From JBPRGG01 sp051418075 (lineage in GTDB: Bacteria; Bacteroidota; Bacteroidia; Cytophagales; Cyclobacteriaceae), in contig JBPRGG010000072.1 in NCBI GenBank assembly GCA_051418075.1, positions 28,607-92,606 on the forward strand: a stretch of DNA of 64,000 nt, in the 5' to 3' direction. This document shows, in pieces, positions 44,815 through 53,294 of this stretch. A program made the translations under genes and the position numbers. Below the pieces are notes generated by a model, which saw nothing but the letters and a program-made list of their open reading frames with translations, was not told the DNA's origin and searched no databases. Within the stretch, counting starts at the first letter, position 1; each line of letters starts with the position of its first letter.

Positions 44815-46320
44815 ATGGCACGACTTTATATTTTTGCGATAGGCGGCACTGGTTCGAGGGTATTAAAATCCCTGACTATGTTAGTTGCTTCAGGAATTAA
44901 ACCCCATACCTCCAGGGAGTATGAATTGGTACCGATCATTATAGATCCGCATAAAGCCAATGAAGACTTAAAACGCACCATCAGGATGTTGGATAGTTAC
45001 CAGGCTATTACTGATGAAATAGGTTTCAGCAATGGTTTTTTTTCCACCAAGGTTGCTACACCGGATAAACTGGTTGATTCCGGAAATAAGTTTTCCCAGA
45101 GTTTTACCTTTAATTTACAACAGGTTTCCAATACCAAATTCAAGGATTATATCGACTACAATTTATTGGATGAGCCTAATCAATCCTTAATAGATCTGTT
45201 ATTTTCCGGAAAATCTATTAATAAACGTGGAGAGGAGGTTGATCTACTGGACATTGAGATGGATATTGGGTTTGTAGGAAATCCTAATGTAGGCAGTGTG
45301 GTGTTGAACCAGTTTAAAGATTCGGTCGAGTTTAAGGAAATGGCCTCTAATTTTAACGAAGAGGACAGGATCTTTATCATCAGTTCCATCTTTGGTGGTA
45401 CAGGAGCAGCCGGTTTCCCGATTGTATTAAAGAATATCCGCAATGCCCGCAATAACCTGCAAATAGATGGAGTAGGGTTCCTGGAAAATGCCAAAATAGG
45501 GGCCATTACCGTACTTCCCTATTTCAATATTGAAAAAGACACTACCAGTCCCATCCAAAAATCAGACTTTATTTCCAAGACCAAATCTGCATTGCATTAT
45601 TATAAAGATAATGTGACCGGAAACAATTCTGTGAATGCACTCTATTATATTGCCGATGATCATTTTGGCAAGGCCTATAAAAATGATCCGGGAGATAACG
45701 GGCAGAAAAATGAAGCACATTTTATTGAACTGGCAGCAGCTTTATCCATCATAGATTTCCTGGAGATCCCGGACCGCCAACTTCAATGTGTGAATGGGGC
45801 AGCAGTCAGTCCTGTTTACAAAGAATTTGGTATCAAGAACAATGCAGAAGTAGTAAAATTTTCTGATTTTGAGGATCGAACCGAACGACAACTTAGCCTT
45901 GCTTTGTCCCAGTTTACCCTTTTTAAAAAGTTTATTGATGAAGATCTGAGGTCAGCCATCGAAAAGCAATCCTGGAGCAATGATGAGCCTTCCATTGATG
46001 CTAGATTTTTAGACAGTCCCTTTTTCAGAAGTTATCTGATGGAGTTTATGGAAATGTATGATGAATGGTTAGTGGAGCTGGAAACCAATCGTCGTAGTTT
46101 TGCTCCCTTTAATCGGAAGTCTTCCGTACATTCCTTTGTAAAAGATGTACAGGTCAGGTCGGGAATGTTTTCTAAAAATGTTGATTTCACCTATTTGAAC
46201 GGGAAGCTTTCCAAAATTTCCAAAGGAAAAAAATATCCTTCAGCCAATCATAAATTCATTCACCTTTTTTATGAAACAACCCGGGATGTACTGACAAATA
46301 AGTTTGGCTTAAAAAATTGA
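44815..46320 (+). CDS. Tubulin/FtsZ-like GTPase
   Basis: A 501-residue cytoplasmic protein. It opens with a Rossmann-type strand and glycine-rich loop (RLYIFAIGGTGSRVLKSL), and near residue 188 has IISSIFGGTGAAGFPIVLKNI, which matches the GGGTGSG signature loop of tubulin and FtsZ. Between them lie VPIIIDPHKANEDLKRT-like segments that fit the T2/T3 loops. This pattern belongs to the 'tubulin-like' protein group annotated in many bacteria. GTP binding is likely; polymer formation is not predictable because the T7 catalytic loop is not obvious to me. It is directly followed by the SrfB-like gene (7 bases). Confidence 0.75.
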   Translation: MARLYIFAIGGTGSRVLKSLTMLVASGIKPHTSREYELVPIIIDPHKANEDLKRTIRMLDSYQAITDEIGFSNGFFSTKVATPDKLVDSGNKFSQSFTFNLQQVSNTKFKDYIDYNLLDEPNQSLIDLLFSGKSINKRGEEVDLLDIEMDIGFVGNPNVGSVVLNQFKDSVEFKEMASNFNEEDRIFIISSIFGGTGAAGFPIVLKNIRNARNNLQIDGVGFLENAKIGAITVLPYFNIEKDTTSPIQKSDFISKTKSALHYYKDNVTGNNSVNALYYIADDHFGKAYKNDPGDNGQKNEAHFIELAAALSIIDFLEIPDRQLQCVNGAAVSPVYKEFGIKNNAEVVKFSDFEDRTERQLSLALSQFTLFKKFIDEDLRSAIEKQSWSNDEPSIDARFLDSPFFRSYLMEFMEMYDEWLVELETNRRSFAPFNRKSSVHSFVKDVQVRSGMFSKNVDFTYLNGKLSKISKGKKYPSANHKFIHLFYETTRDVLTNKFGLKN

Positions 46321-46327
46321 ATTGGAT

Positions 46328-49300
46328 ATGAATAAAGTATTTGGATATACCAAAAAAGGCGGTAAAGACTGGTTTCTTTCAGATGCCTACTTTGATAAAG
46401 AGATTGAATCTATCCGGGATCCGGAAGGAGGTAATGAACTGACTATGCCTACAGCCATTCCCAGTCCTTTTGCCCGACTGGATATGGTGAAAACCGCTTT
46501 TAAAAATATGGCCAAAACGCCTCAATTGGTCAGTTACATCAAAAACGGTGATGTGATTGCCAGTAAAGAGGACGAAAAACAGGTTTCCGATTGCCTGGAC
46601 CTGATGGAGCTGATGTTTAACCTGGATAATGTGCGGGATAAGATCAAGATCATTATCTGGGATCGCCAGGAAGAGATTAAAAAGCTGAAAAACGGAACAC
46701 CCAGCCATAAAAAGCTGGCGGAGGCCCTGGAACTTTATATGCTCCGGGACAACAATACCTTCAACTTTGACCAGTTGAGCAGGCTATACTTGATTCAATA
46801 TAACCATAAGATCATTGGAGGTACCTCTCCCAATACCTTATTCTTCACCTCAGCTAATGATCTTTCATTTGCCCGGATCAGGCTTTCAGCCAATGCACTT
46901 TTATTTGATCAGAGCTGTAATCCTTTGTATCAGCGGGAGCCGGAATTTCAAAAATATATTTACCTGCTTTTTGAAGCTTATCCCCAGCTTAAAGCCCTGA
47001 TGAAAAGCTTTAAGGAATATCTGGATAAAAATGAAAGGATCCTGGATCAGCAAAATCCCGGGTTATACAATGAAATCAAAAATTTGAATCCGGCGACCTA
47101 CCATCATAATTATACTGAGTTGGATACGGGTGTGGCTGGTAGTGTAGTAGAAGTGCTGGGGGCGGTGATCCGGAAAAGAAAGAAGCAGGATTTTCTGGAG
47201 CTGATCAGTGACAGTGATTTTTTGATCAAATCATCAAAATTTGAGGGAGAGACCAAACCCCTGGTGCTGCAAAATAACTTCAATAAACCTTTCAGGTATG
47301 TTCAGGATCAATGGCAAAGCACCTTTAAAGTACCATATCTGGACCGGGAAGGAGATATCCAAAAAAGATGGCTGCCAGAAATCAAGATCCAGTACCCTTA
47401 CCTGACTGTAAGTGATTTTCTGGAACCATACCTGGTAAGGCTGATTTATCCGGTGGATAAGGATAAATTTTTTGATGGAAACCTGGTCATAGATTTTGGA
47501 TCAGATACCAAAGGATATCTGTTGCCGCTCAAGTCTTATTTCTTCAAATATTTTGACACAGACTTTCTCTACAGCATATTACCGGATGGGAATAAGCCTA
47601 TAGAGTTAGTTCAGGGTACCAACAGCTCGGTCAAGGTCATTCTGCGCATTCCTGTTCAAAAAGAAAATGAATATATTACCTTTGAAAGGATATATTATCC
47701 TTCGGCAGAGTATGAACTAAGCAAACCTGATGAAACCAGTAATAAAGGAGTGATTTTTGAACAGATCATGAGCCTGACCCTCTATCCATTTATCAGGACC
47801 AATAATCCTGACTTTCAACCTTACTACCGGGTGCAATTGATCGATAAAAATACCAGCGGATATGCCCAATCCATTGATTACCAATTATCGTTTCACCGCA
47901 ATCATCATTCCAATCCTATTGAAGTAAAAGCCCGGAAGCCACGCCGGGTAAAAGATTCTATCCAGGCATCGTCACATTATTATGTTCTGACTGAGGAATT
48001 TGATTATATCCAGGTACGCAACCATGTATCTTCAGCCATTATTATCCCTCAATGGCCGGTTTATCAGCCCGGAGCTAATATTTTCAATTTCGCTATCGAT
48101 TTTGGCACCACTTATACCCATATTGAATATCAGGTGGATCATGGCCCTACCAAGCCTCTGGATATCACCAATGATGACATTCAGATTGCTACCTTATTCA
48201 ATCCCCACCGGCTGGACATCATTAAAAATGAAACAGCGGATGATATTTATTTATTGGTAGAGCATGAACTGCTGCCCCGGTTAATTGGTCAGCAATCAGT
48301 TTATAAGTTTCCTCAAAGGACAGTGTTGGCTGAAAGTCACAGCCTGAACCTGGATGCTGAGACCTTTGCCCTGGCCGATTTTAACATTCCTTTTATTTAT
48401 GAAAAAGAACCGGAAAAGGATAAAATTCAATCCAATCTGAAATGGGCCAGGAAAGAAAGGGGCAATCAAAAAAGAATAGAAGCCTATTTTGAGATTTTGC
48501 TTATGATCCTGAGAAATAAAGTGTTGTTGAACAAAGGAAACCTGCAGGAAACCAGGATCACCTGGTTTTATCCCAGCAGCATGAAGCCAGGCCGGATTGC
48601 TGAACTGGAAAATATCTGGAATCAATTATACCTTAAATTTTTCAATAATAAACTGAAGCCGATCGGGATCAGTGAATCCCTGGCTCCTTATTTTTATTAT
48701 AAAGGGGTATCTAAAATACCGGGAGGAGGTGCCTATAAACCGGTAGTTTCCATAGATATTGGTGGTGGTACCTCTGATATGGTAATTTTTAAAACTGTCA
48801 ATGGCAAGGACAGGCCTTTGCTGTTGTCTTCTTTCAGGTTTGCTGCCAATACCTTGTTTGGTGATGGCTACAGTGAATTTGGAGCAGCCAGCGCTAACGG
48901 GCTAATCAGCAAATACCAGCCCTACTTTCAGAATTTGTTCCTGGCTAATAACCTGCACGATCTGGCCGATGTACTTCGGGTTGTAGCTGAAAAAAATAAA
49001 TCAGAGGATATCAATGCCTTTTTCTTTTCAGTGGAAAATAACCACAAGATCAGGGATAAGAATTTGTTTTCCTATAACCAGCTGCTTTCTAAAGACGAAG
49101 ATCTGAAGATTTTGTTTCTATATTTTTACGCCGCCGTCATTTACCATGTTGCAGATTTAATGAAGCTCAATCAGATAGAATTACCCAAGCATATCATTTT
49201 CAGTGGTACAGGTTCAAAACTGCTGGACATTATCACATCAAATAACCAGTTGCTGGCTGATTTTGCCAAAATAATATTTGAAAAAGTATATCACCAACCA

Positions 49301-49786
49301 TATGACAGGGATGGATTGTCCCTGGGCCGGGAAAAGGAAATACCCAAGGAAGTTACTTCGAAAGGAGGATTGCTGGTAAATGCAGAAGATCTGGCTCTGG
49401 ATTTAAAAGAGATCAAAGCCGTCCATAGCTGTTTAAATGGTGAAGGACGATCTCAACCACTGTCTTATGCCGCCCTCAATGATGAAATCAAGGTTGAGGT
49501 AACTCAATACATTGAATCGTTCAATCATTTCTTTCTCAACCTGAACCAGGATTTTGATTTTATAGACTACTTTAATGTGTCGGCTAAATCCCTGGAGATC
49601 TTCAGGACAGAAGTAAACAAGCATCTGAGGGATTACCTGGAAGAAGGGTTGCAATATAACATCAAGCTGGATGAAATCAGTGATTTGAATAAAGACCTGG
49701 AGGAAACCCTGTTCTTTTATCCAATCCTGGGGACTATCAACAACCTGATCAAACAATTAGCCCCACTTTCACCTATAAATAGCTAA
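46328..49786 (+). CDS. SrfB-like actin/Hsp70-fold ATPase
   Basis: A 1152-residue cytoplasmic protein; start taken as ATG 46328 (TTG 46322 is in frame). The C-terminal half carries ASKHA-fold motifs: phosphate 1 FAIDFGTTYTHIEY near residue 590, phosphate 2 SIDIGGGTSDMVIF near residue 810 and an adenosine-type motif HIIFSGTGSKLLDII near residue 957. This matches the family called virulence factor SrfB, named from Salmonella srfABC and biochemically little known. The N-terminal 550 residues are a mixed helical and beta region with no recognised domain. Neighbours (tubulin-like GTPase before, coiled-coil membrane protein after) suggest a cytoskeleton-like or chaperone-like motor role. Confidence 0.8.
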   Translation: MNKVFGYTKKGGKDWFLSDAYFDKEIESIRDPEGGNELTMPTAIPSPFARLDMVKTAFKNMAKTPQLVSYIKNGDVIASKEDEKQVSDCLDLMELMFNLDNVRDKIKIIIWDRQEEIKKLKNGTPSHKKLAEALELYMLRDNNTFNFDQLSRLYLIQYNHKIIGGTSPNTLFFTSANDLSFARIRLSANALLFDQSCNPLYQREPEFQKYIYLLFEAYPQLKALMKSFKEYLDKNERILDQQNPGLYNEIKNLNPATYHHNYTELDTGVAGSVVEVLGAVIRKRKKQDFLELISDSDFLIKSSKFEGETKPLVLQNNFNKPFRYVQDQWQSTFKVPYLDREGDIQKRWLPEIKIQYPYLTVSDFLEPYLVRLIYPVDKDKFFDGNLVIDFGSDTKGYLLPLKSYFFKYFDTDFLYSILPDGNKPIELVQGTNSSVKVILRIPVQKENEYITFERIYYPSAEYELSKPDETSNKGVIFEQIMSLTLYPFIRTNNPDFQPYYRVQLIDKNTSGYAQSIDYQLSFHRNHHSNPIEVKARKPRRVKDSIQASSHYYVLTEEFDYIQVRNHVSSAIIIPQWPVYQPGANIFNFAIDFGTTYTHIEYQVDHGPTKPLDITNDDIQIATLFNPHRLDIIKNETADDIYLLVEHELLPRLIGQQSVYKFPQRTVLAESHSLNLDAETFALADFNIPFIYEKEPEKDKIQSNLKWARKERGNQKRIEAYFEILLMILRNKVLLNKGNLQETRITWFYPSSMKPGRIAELENIWNQLYLKFFNNKLKPIGISESLAPYFYYKGVSKIPGGGAYKPVVSIDIGGGTSDMVIFKTVNGKDRPLLLSSFRFAANTLFGDGYSEFGAASANGLISKYQPYFQNLFLANNLHDLADVLRVVAEKNKSEDINAFFFSVENNHKIRDKNLFSYNQLLSKDEDLKILFLYFYAAVIYHVADLMKLNQIELPKHIIFSGTGSKLLDIITSNNQLLADFAKIIFEKVYHQPYDRDGLSLGREKEIPKEVTSKGGLLVNAEDLALDLKEIKAVHSCLNGEGRSQPLSYAALNDEIKVEVTQYIESFNHFFLNLNQDFDFIDYFNVSAKSLEIFRTEVNKHLRDYLEEGLQYNIKLDEISDLNKDLEETLFFYPILGTINNLIKQLAPLSPINS

Positions 49787-49788
49787 AC

Positions 49789-50985
49789 ATGAGGTATTAT
49801 ATATTTTTACTATTTATACTATTCGGTCCTGATCTTCAGGCTCAAATTTCCAGAAACACTTTTAACAAGGTAGTAGATCTTTATAATTGCAACCTGGTGG
49901 AATACTCTATTTCTCATGCTGACCTGGATTCAATACCGGATTGCCACTGCGAAAATATGCCTGATTTTCAGCAGATTAAAGCGTGTATTCCTTCCAGCTT
50001 GAGTAAAACCCTGGCTCTGAGCCAGGAAATTGAACGCATCAAAACCATTGAGTATCATGATAGCTTTAACATCAATAGTCTGAAACAATTACTTTTAGAA
50101 GATATTTTTCAACAAGAGGAGACCTATAATCTGCTGTACGTTTTCAACCAGGATAAACTGGAAGATGATGTTTTTCAGGATTTCAAAGCAGAACTGGCTG
50201 CCCAGATAGATGGCTATCTTCGCTCAAGCCAAATGGCCAGTCAAAATAACCGGCAGACTGAAGACATTGAAGTCTTACGCAATGAGGTTTTTAAGCTTGA
50301 GCAAAACCTTGAAAAGGCCAAAAATAATATTCGCTGGCTGTTTATTATTACTTTATTCCTTTTGGTCTTATTATTGGGCGCTGCCATCTATTATTTTTTC
50401 AAACATATCAAGAGAAGCAACCCGCCCATGTATGTGAAAAAATATATTAACAGGAAAATTGGAGAAAAAGATTCGCAATGGTATAATCCTGCTGAAATGA
50501 TGGAGCAGTTTAAAAGCCAGATTGATCAGCAAATTCAGGCAATAAATGAAAAGCTTGTACAGCTTAAGATAGAAAAAAAAGCAGTTCCGGCTGAACCAGC
50601 CGGGGCAATAAATCAACCAGGCTTATTTTATGATGAATTACCGGGAAAGAAAAAATCTGATGATAAGGTATTTTACATGCCTACCCCCAATGAAGATGGC
50701 TCATTCAATGCCAATGCCAGACAGGATCAATTTATAGAAGGCAAATCTATATATAAATTCATCAAAACCTCAGATACTTCAGCCGAATTTCAAATAGAAA
50801 ATAAAACATCTTCTGTGCAACTGGCGCTGCAATATTCCAATGTGAGGATTCAACCTTGTTGTGAGCCTATGAATGCTTTTAATCTGAAGGCACATGCTAT
50901 CATAACAGCTGAAAAAGGCCTAGTGGAATTAGAAATGGATAAATGGGTTTTGAAACGAAAAGCCAGGATTCGCTATGAATATTGA
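49789..50985 (+). CDS. Signal-peptide, coiled-coil, single-pass membrane protein
   Basis: A 398-residue protein of no known family. A signal peptide (MRYYIFLLFILFGPDLQA) leads into a periplasmic domain of about 150 residues containing four cysteines (DLYNCNLVEY, DCHCENM, KACIP). A coiled coil follows (VLRNEVFKLEQNLEKAKNNI), then one membrane helix (WLFIITLFLLVLLLGAAIYYFF, about 183-205), a basic linker with helices, and a C-terminal beta domain in the cytoplasm (YSNVRIQPCCEPMNAFNLKAHA). It could link periplasmic and cytoplasmic parts. It overlaps the MotA-like gene by 11 bases, so the two are made together. Confidence 0.75.
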   Translation: MRYYIFLLFILFGPDLQAQISRNTFNKVVDLYNCNLVEYSISHADLDSIPDCHCENMPDFQQIKACIPSSLSKTLALSQEIERIKTIEYHDSFNINSLKQLLLEDIFQQEETYNLLYVFNQDKLEDDVFQDFKAELAAQIDGYLRSSQMASQNNRQTEDIEVLRNEVFKLEQNLEKAKNNIRWLFIITLFLLVLLLGAAIYYFFKHIKRSNPPMYVKKYINRKIGEKDSQWYNPAEMMEQFKSQIDQQIQAINEKLVQLKIEKKAVPAEPAGAINQPGLFYDELPGKKKSDDKVFYMPTPNEDGSFNANARQDQFIEGKSIYKFIKTSDTSAEFQIENKTSSVQLALQYSNVRIQPCCEPMNAFNLKAHAIITAEKGLVELEMDKWVLKRKARIRYEY

Positions 50986-52606
50986 ATTGTTTGAAATTGT
51001 ACTGATACTTGTCATTATCGCCATACAACTCAGGGTTTTCCTCAGTACCTATCGAAAAATTAATCTGTTCAAATCTATCATTCCCGATACTTCTTCACTC
51101 AAGATCAGTAGTTTACATATTCCTGTGAAAGATTTTGAAGATTTAAAGCCCGATCAGATCCTAAGAAAAAGCAGCACCTATAAAGACCTGCCTGCCAGTG
51201 AATTAAAGGATCAGGATGACCTTCCGGATGATTCCGATCCTGATTTGAATGCATCGGGCAGTCATCATGATAACTCAGCCGATACAGATGCCCTGATAGA
51301 AGTTAAAAAAGAGGGTTTTATTACTTTTAATATTATCGAATTTGATGGTTATTCCAATGAGGTTTTTGATCAGATCATCATGTCTGTCAATACATACCTG
51401 ATCAGAAACAAAGGGGCTGCCTCTGATTTTAATTTGTTAAAAGATATTATTGAACGTAATACTGATGCAGTAGAAGAAGATATCAATTTAACTATTTCCA
51501 TACCACTTTATCTGGGCCTGATGGGGACGATGCTGGGAATAGTAATAGGACTGTTCAGCATGTCTGATCTTTCCGGTATTACCGATGCTAACTTTAATGA
51601 TCAGATGGGGGATGGCATTTCAGTGTTGTTGGGCGGAGTAAAAATTGCCATGCTGGCCAGTTTCAGTGGTTTATTGCTGACCGTGATTAACTCTGGCTGG
51701 TACTTCAAAGGGTCGAAAAGCCTGATTGAAAATAAAAAGAATCAGCTTTACACCTTTATACAAACAGAACTCCTGCCAGTGATCAGTCAGAATTTAAATA
51801 CAACCCTGGTCTCTCTGCAGCAGAACCTTTTCAAATTTAATCAGGAGTTTAGTTATAACCTGGATAAGCTTTCCGGCTTGTTTACCAATAATTACAACGC
51901 ACTGAAGACCCAGGAAAATGTTTTGAGCAGCCTGGAGAAGATTGATATTTCCAAAGTGGCTAAATATAATATTACAGTGCTGAATGAACTGCAGCATTCC
52001 ACCCGGGAATTTGAAAAGTTCAACCAATACCTGGGCCAGGTCAATAAAATGGTGGAAAATGCTTTCAACATATCCCACAAATTTGACCAGTTTGTGGCCC
52101 GTACTGATGATTTCAATCGCATTGCCAGCAATATTGAAAGCAGGCTGGATCAGAGCAATGATTTACTGAACTTTCTGCAGACCCATTTTACTGCCCTGCA
52201 GGAAAGAAAAACAGTGATTCAGAATGCGGTCATTGATGTGGATAATGCCATCAATGACTCCATCAATGAACTGAAACAACATACCCAACATTCCATTTCA
52301 CGGGTGAGGGAATTTACCATTGAAGAGGCTGATGCCCTGAAACAGGCCCTGCAGGACAGTCGGACCAACTTAGGCAATTTAGAATATCTGAGAAACCTGA
52401 ACGATGACCTTTCGGGATTAAAATCCAACTATGCCAGTAATTTTGAAATGCTGAAACAGCATATTGACCGGGTAAATTATAGTTTGTATAAGTCGGTACG
52501 GATTCTGGAATCAATAGAACAAAGCAGTCTGTCCTATAAGGCAAAAGCTTTTGGAACTTCTATTCAGAACCTGTTTGTTTCCAATAAGAAAAAGGATGAA
52601 AGGTAA
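50975..52606 (+). CDS. MotA/TolQ/ExbB-like channel subunit with long coiled-coil tail
   Basis: A 543-residue membrane protein. Helix 1 lies at about residues 5-23 (FEIVLILVIIAIQLRVFL). The core pair of helices is at about 172-195 (TISIPLYLGLMGTMLGIVIGLF) and 216-243 (ISVLLGGVKIAMLASFSGLLL), matching the GLLGTVxGI and GISxALxxTxxGL patterns of TolQ/ExbB/MotA proteins. Residues about 245-543 are a long helical tail with heptad-like spacing (KTQENVLSSLEKIDISKVAK, IASNIESRLDQSNDLL). ZorA of Zorya has a similar plan. With the MotB-like partner, overlapping by 11 bases, it should form a proton-driven stator. Confidence 0.88.
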   Translation: MNIELFEIVLILVIIAIQLRVFLSTYRKINLFKSIIPDTSSLKISSLHIPVKDFEDLKPDQILRKSSTYKDLPASELKDQDDLPDDSDPDLNASGSHHDNSADTDALIEVKKEGFITFNIIEFDGYSNEVFDQIIMSVNTYLIRNKGAASDFNLLKDIIERNTDAVEEDINLTISIPLYLGLMGTMLGIVIGLFSMSDLSGITDANFNDQMGDGISVLLGGVKIAMLASFSGLLLTVINSGWYFKGSKSLIENKKNQLYTFIQTELLPVISQNLNTTLVSLQQNLFKFNQEFSYNLDKLSGLFTNNYNALKTQENVLSSLEKIDISKVAKYNITVLNELQHSTREFEKFNQYLGQVNKMVENAFNISHKFDQFVARTDDFNRIASNIESRLDQSNDLLNFLQTHFTALQERKTVIQNAVIDVDNAINDSINELKQHTQHSISRVREFTIEEADALKQALQDSRTNLGNLEYLRNLNDDLSGLKSNYASNFEMLKQHIDRVNYSLYKSVRILESIEQSSLSYKAKAFGTSIQNLFVSNKKKDER

Positions 52607-53294
52607 AAGTACCAGCTTTTTTTGGCCCAGTTTCTCCGATTTAATGACCAGTTTGTTCTTTATCATGCTGGTCCTGTATGTGTTGACTTTTATAAAGTTG
52701 AAAGGAGAGCAGTTGGGTTATAAAGCCAAAGCAGAGCAATTGGATAAAATCAATGAGATTGAAGAATCTCTCAGAGGAATCTCGGACAACAAATATTTCA
52801 GGTATAATGAAGAAAATAAAAGACATGAATTGCTGGTGGAGATTCAGTTTGATAGTTGGAATTACAAAATTGAGGAAAGGTATAAGGATGAACTGATTCA
52901 GGCAGGTATCAAACTCAGGGAAATTGTGGAGAATATTGAGAATGATCAGGATGTCAGGTACCTGGTGGTGATCGAAGGTATGGCCTCCCGGGGTGACCGG
53001 CCCATTCAGGATTGGGAAAAGGAGTACGATGATAATTACCTGGTACATGAAGAAAGGCTGAGCGGGCTTGATTATGCCTACATTCTCAGTTACAGAAGGG
53101 CTTTGCAGTTGAAACTGCTTTGGCAACAACATGACATCTTTTTTAACAGTGATATTTTTGAAGTAATTATAGCAGGTAGTGGATTATATGGAACTGACCG
53201 GTATGAGGGATATGACGAGCCCAGGAACAAGCGCTTTCTGATTCAGATCATTCCTAAAATTGGCACAATAAAAATTGATCAGGATGATGCATAA
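52596..53294 (+). CDS. MotB/OmpA-like stator partner
   Basis: A 232-residue protein; ATG 52596 gives an 11-base overlap with the MotA-like gene and places a membrane helix at the N terminus. WPSFSDLMTSLFFIMLVLY has Asp15 at the start of the helix, the place of the essential proton-carrying aspartate of MotB, ExbD and ZorB. A short coiled segment follows, then an OmpA-like fold at the C terminus: YLVVIEGMASRGD, LSYRRALQLKLLW, VIIAGSGLYGTDRY and NKRFLIQI, which would bind peptidoglycan. Some OmpA consensus residues differ, so peptidoglycan binding is probable but not certain. Confidence 0.88.
   Translation: MKGKSTSFFWPSFSDLMTSLFFIMLVLYVLTFIKLKGEQLGYKAKAEQLDKINEIEESLRGISDNKYFRYNEENKRHELLVEIQFDSWNYKIEERYKDELIQAGIKLREIVENIENDQDVRYLVVIEGMASRGDRPIQDWEKEYDDNYLVHEERLSGLDYAYILSYRRALQLKLLWQQHDIFFNSDIFEVIIAGSGLYGTDRYEGYDEPRNKRFLIQIIPKIGTIKIDQDDA

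Noticed and set aside
44815..46320. Calling the tubulin-like gene ftsZ
   Set aside because: The glycine loops match, but the sequence lacks FtsZ signatures and there is no cell-division context.
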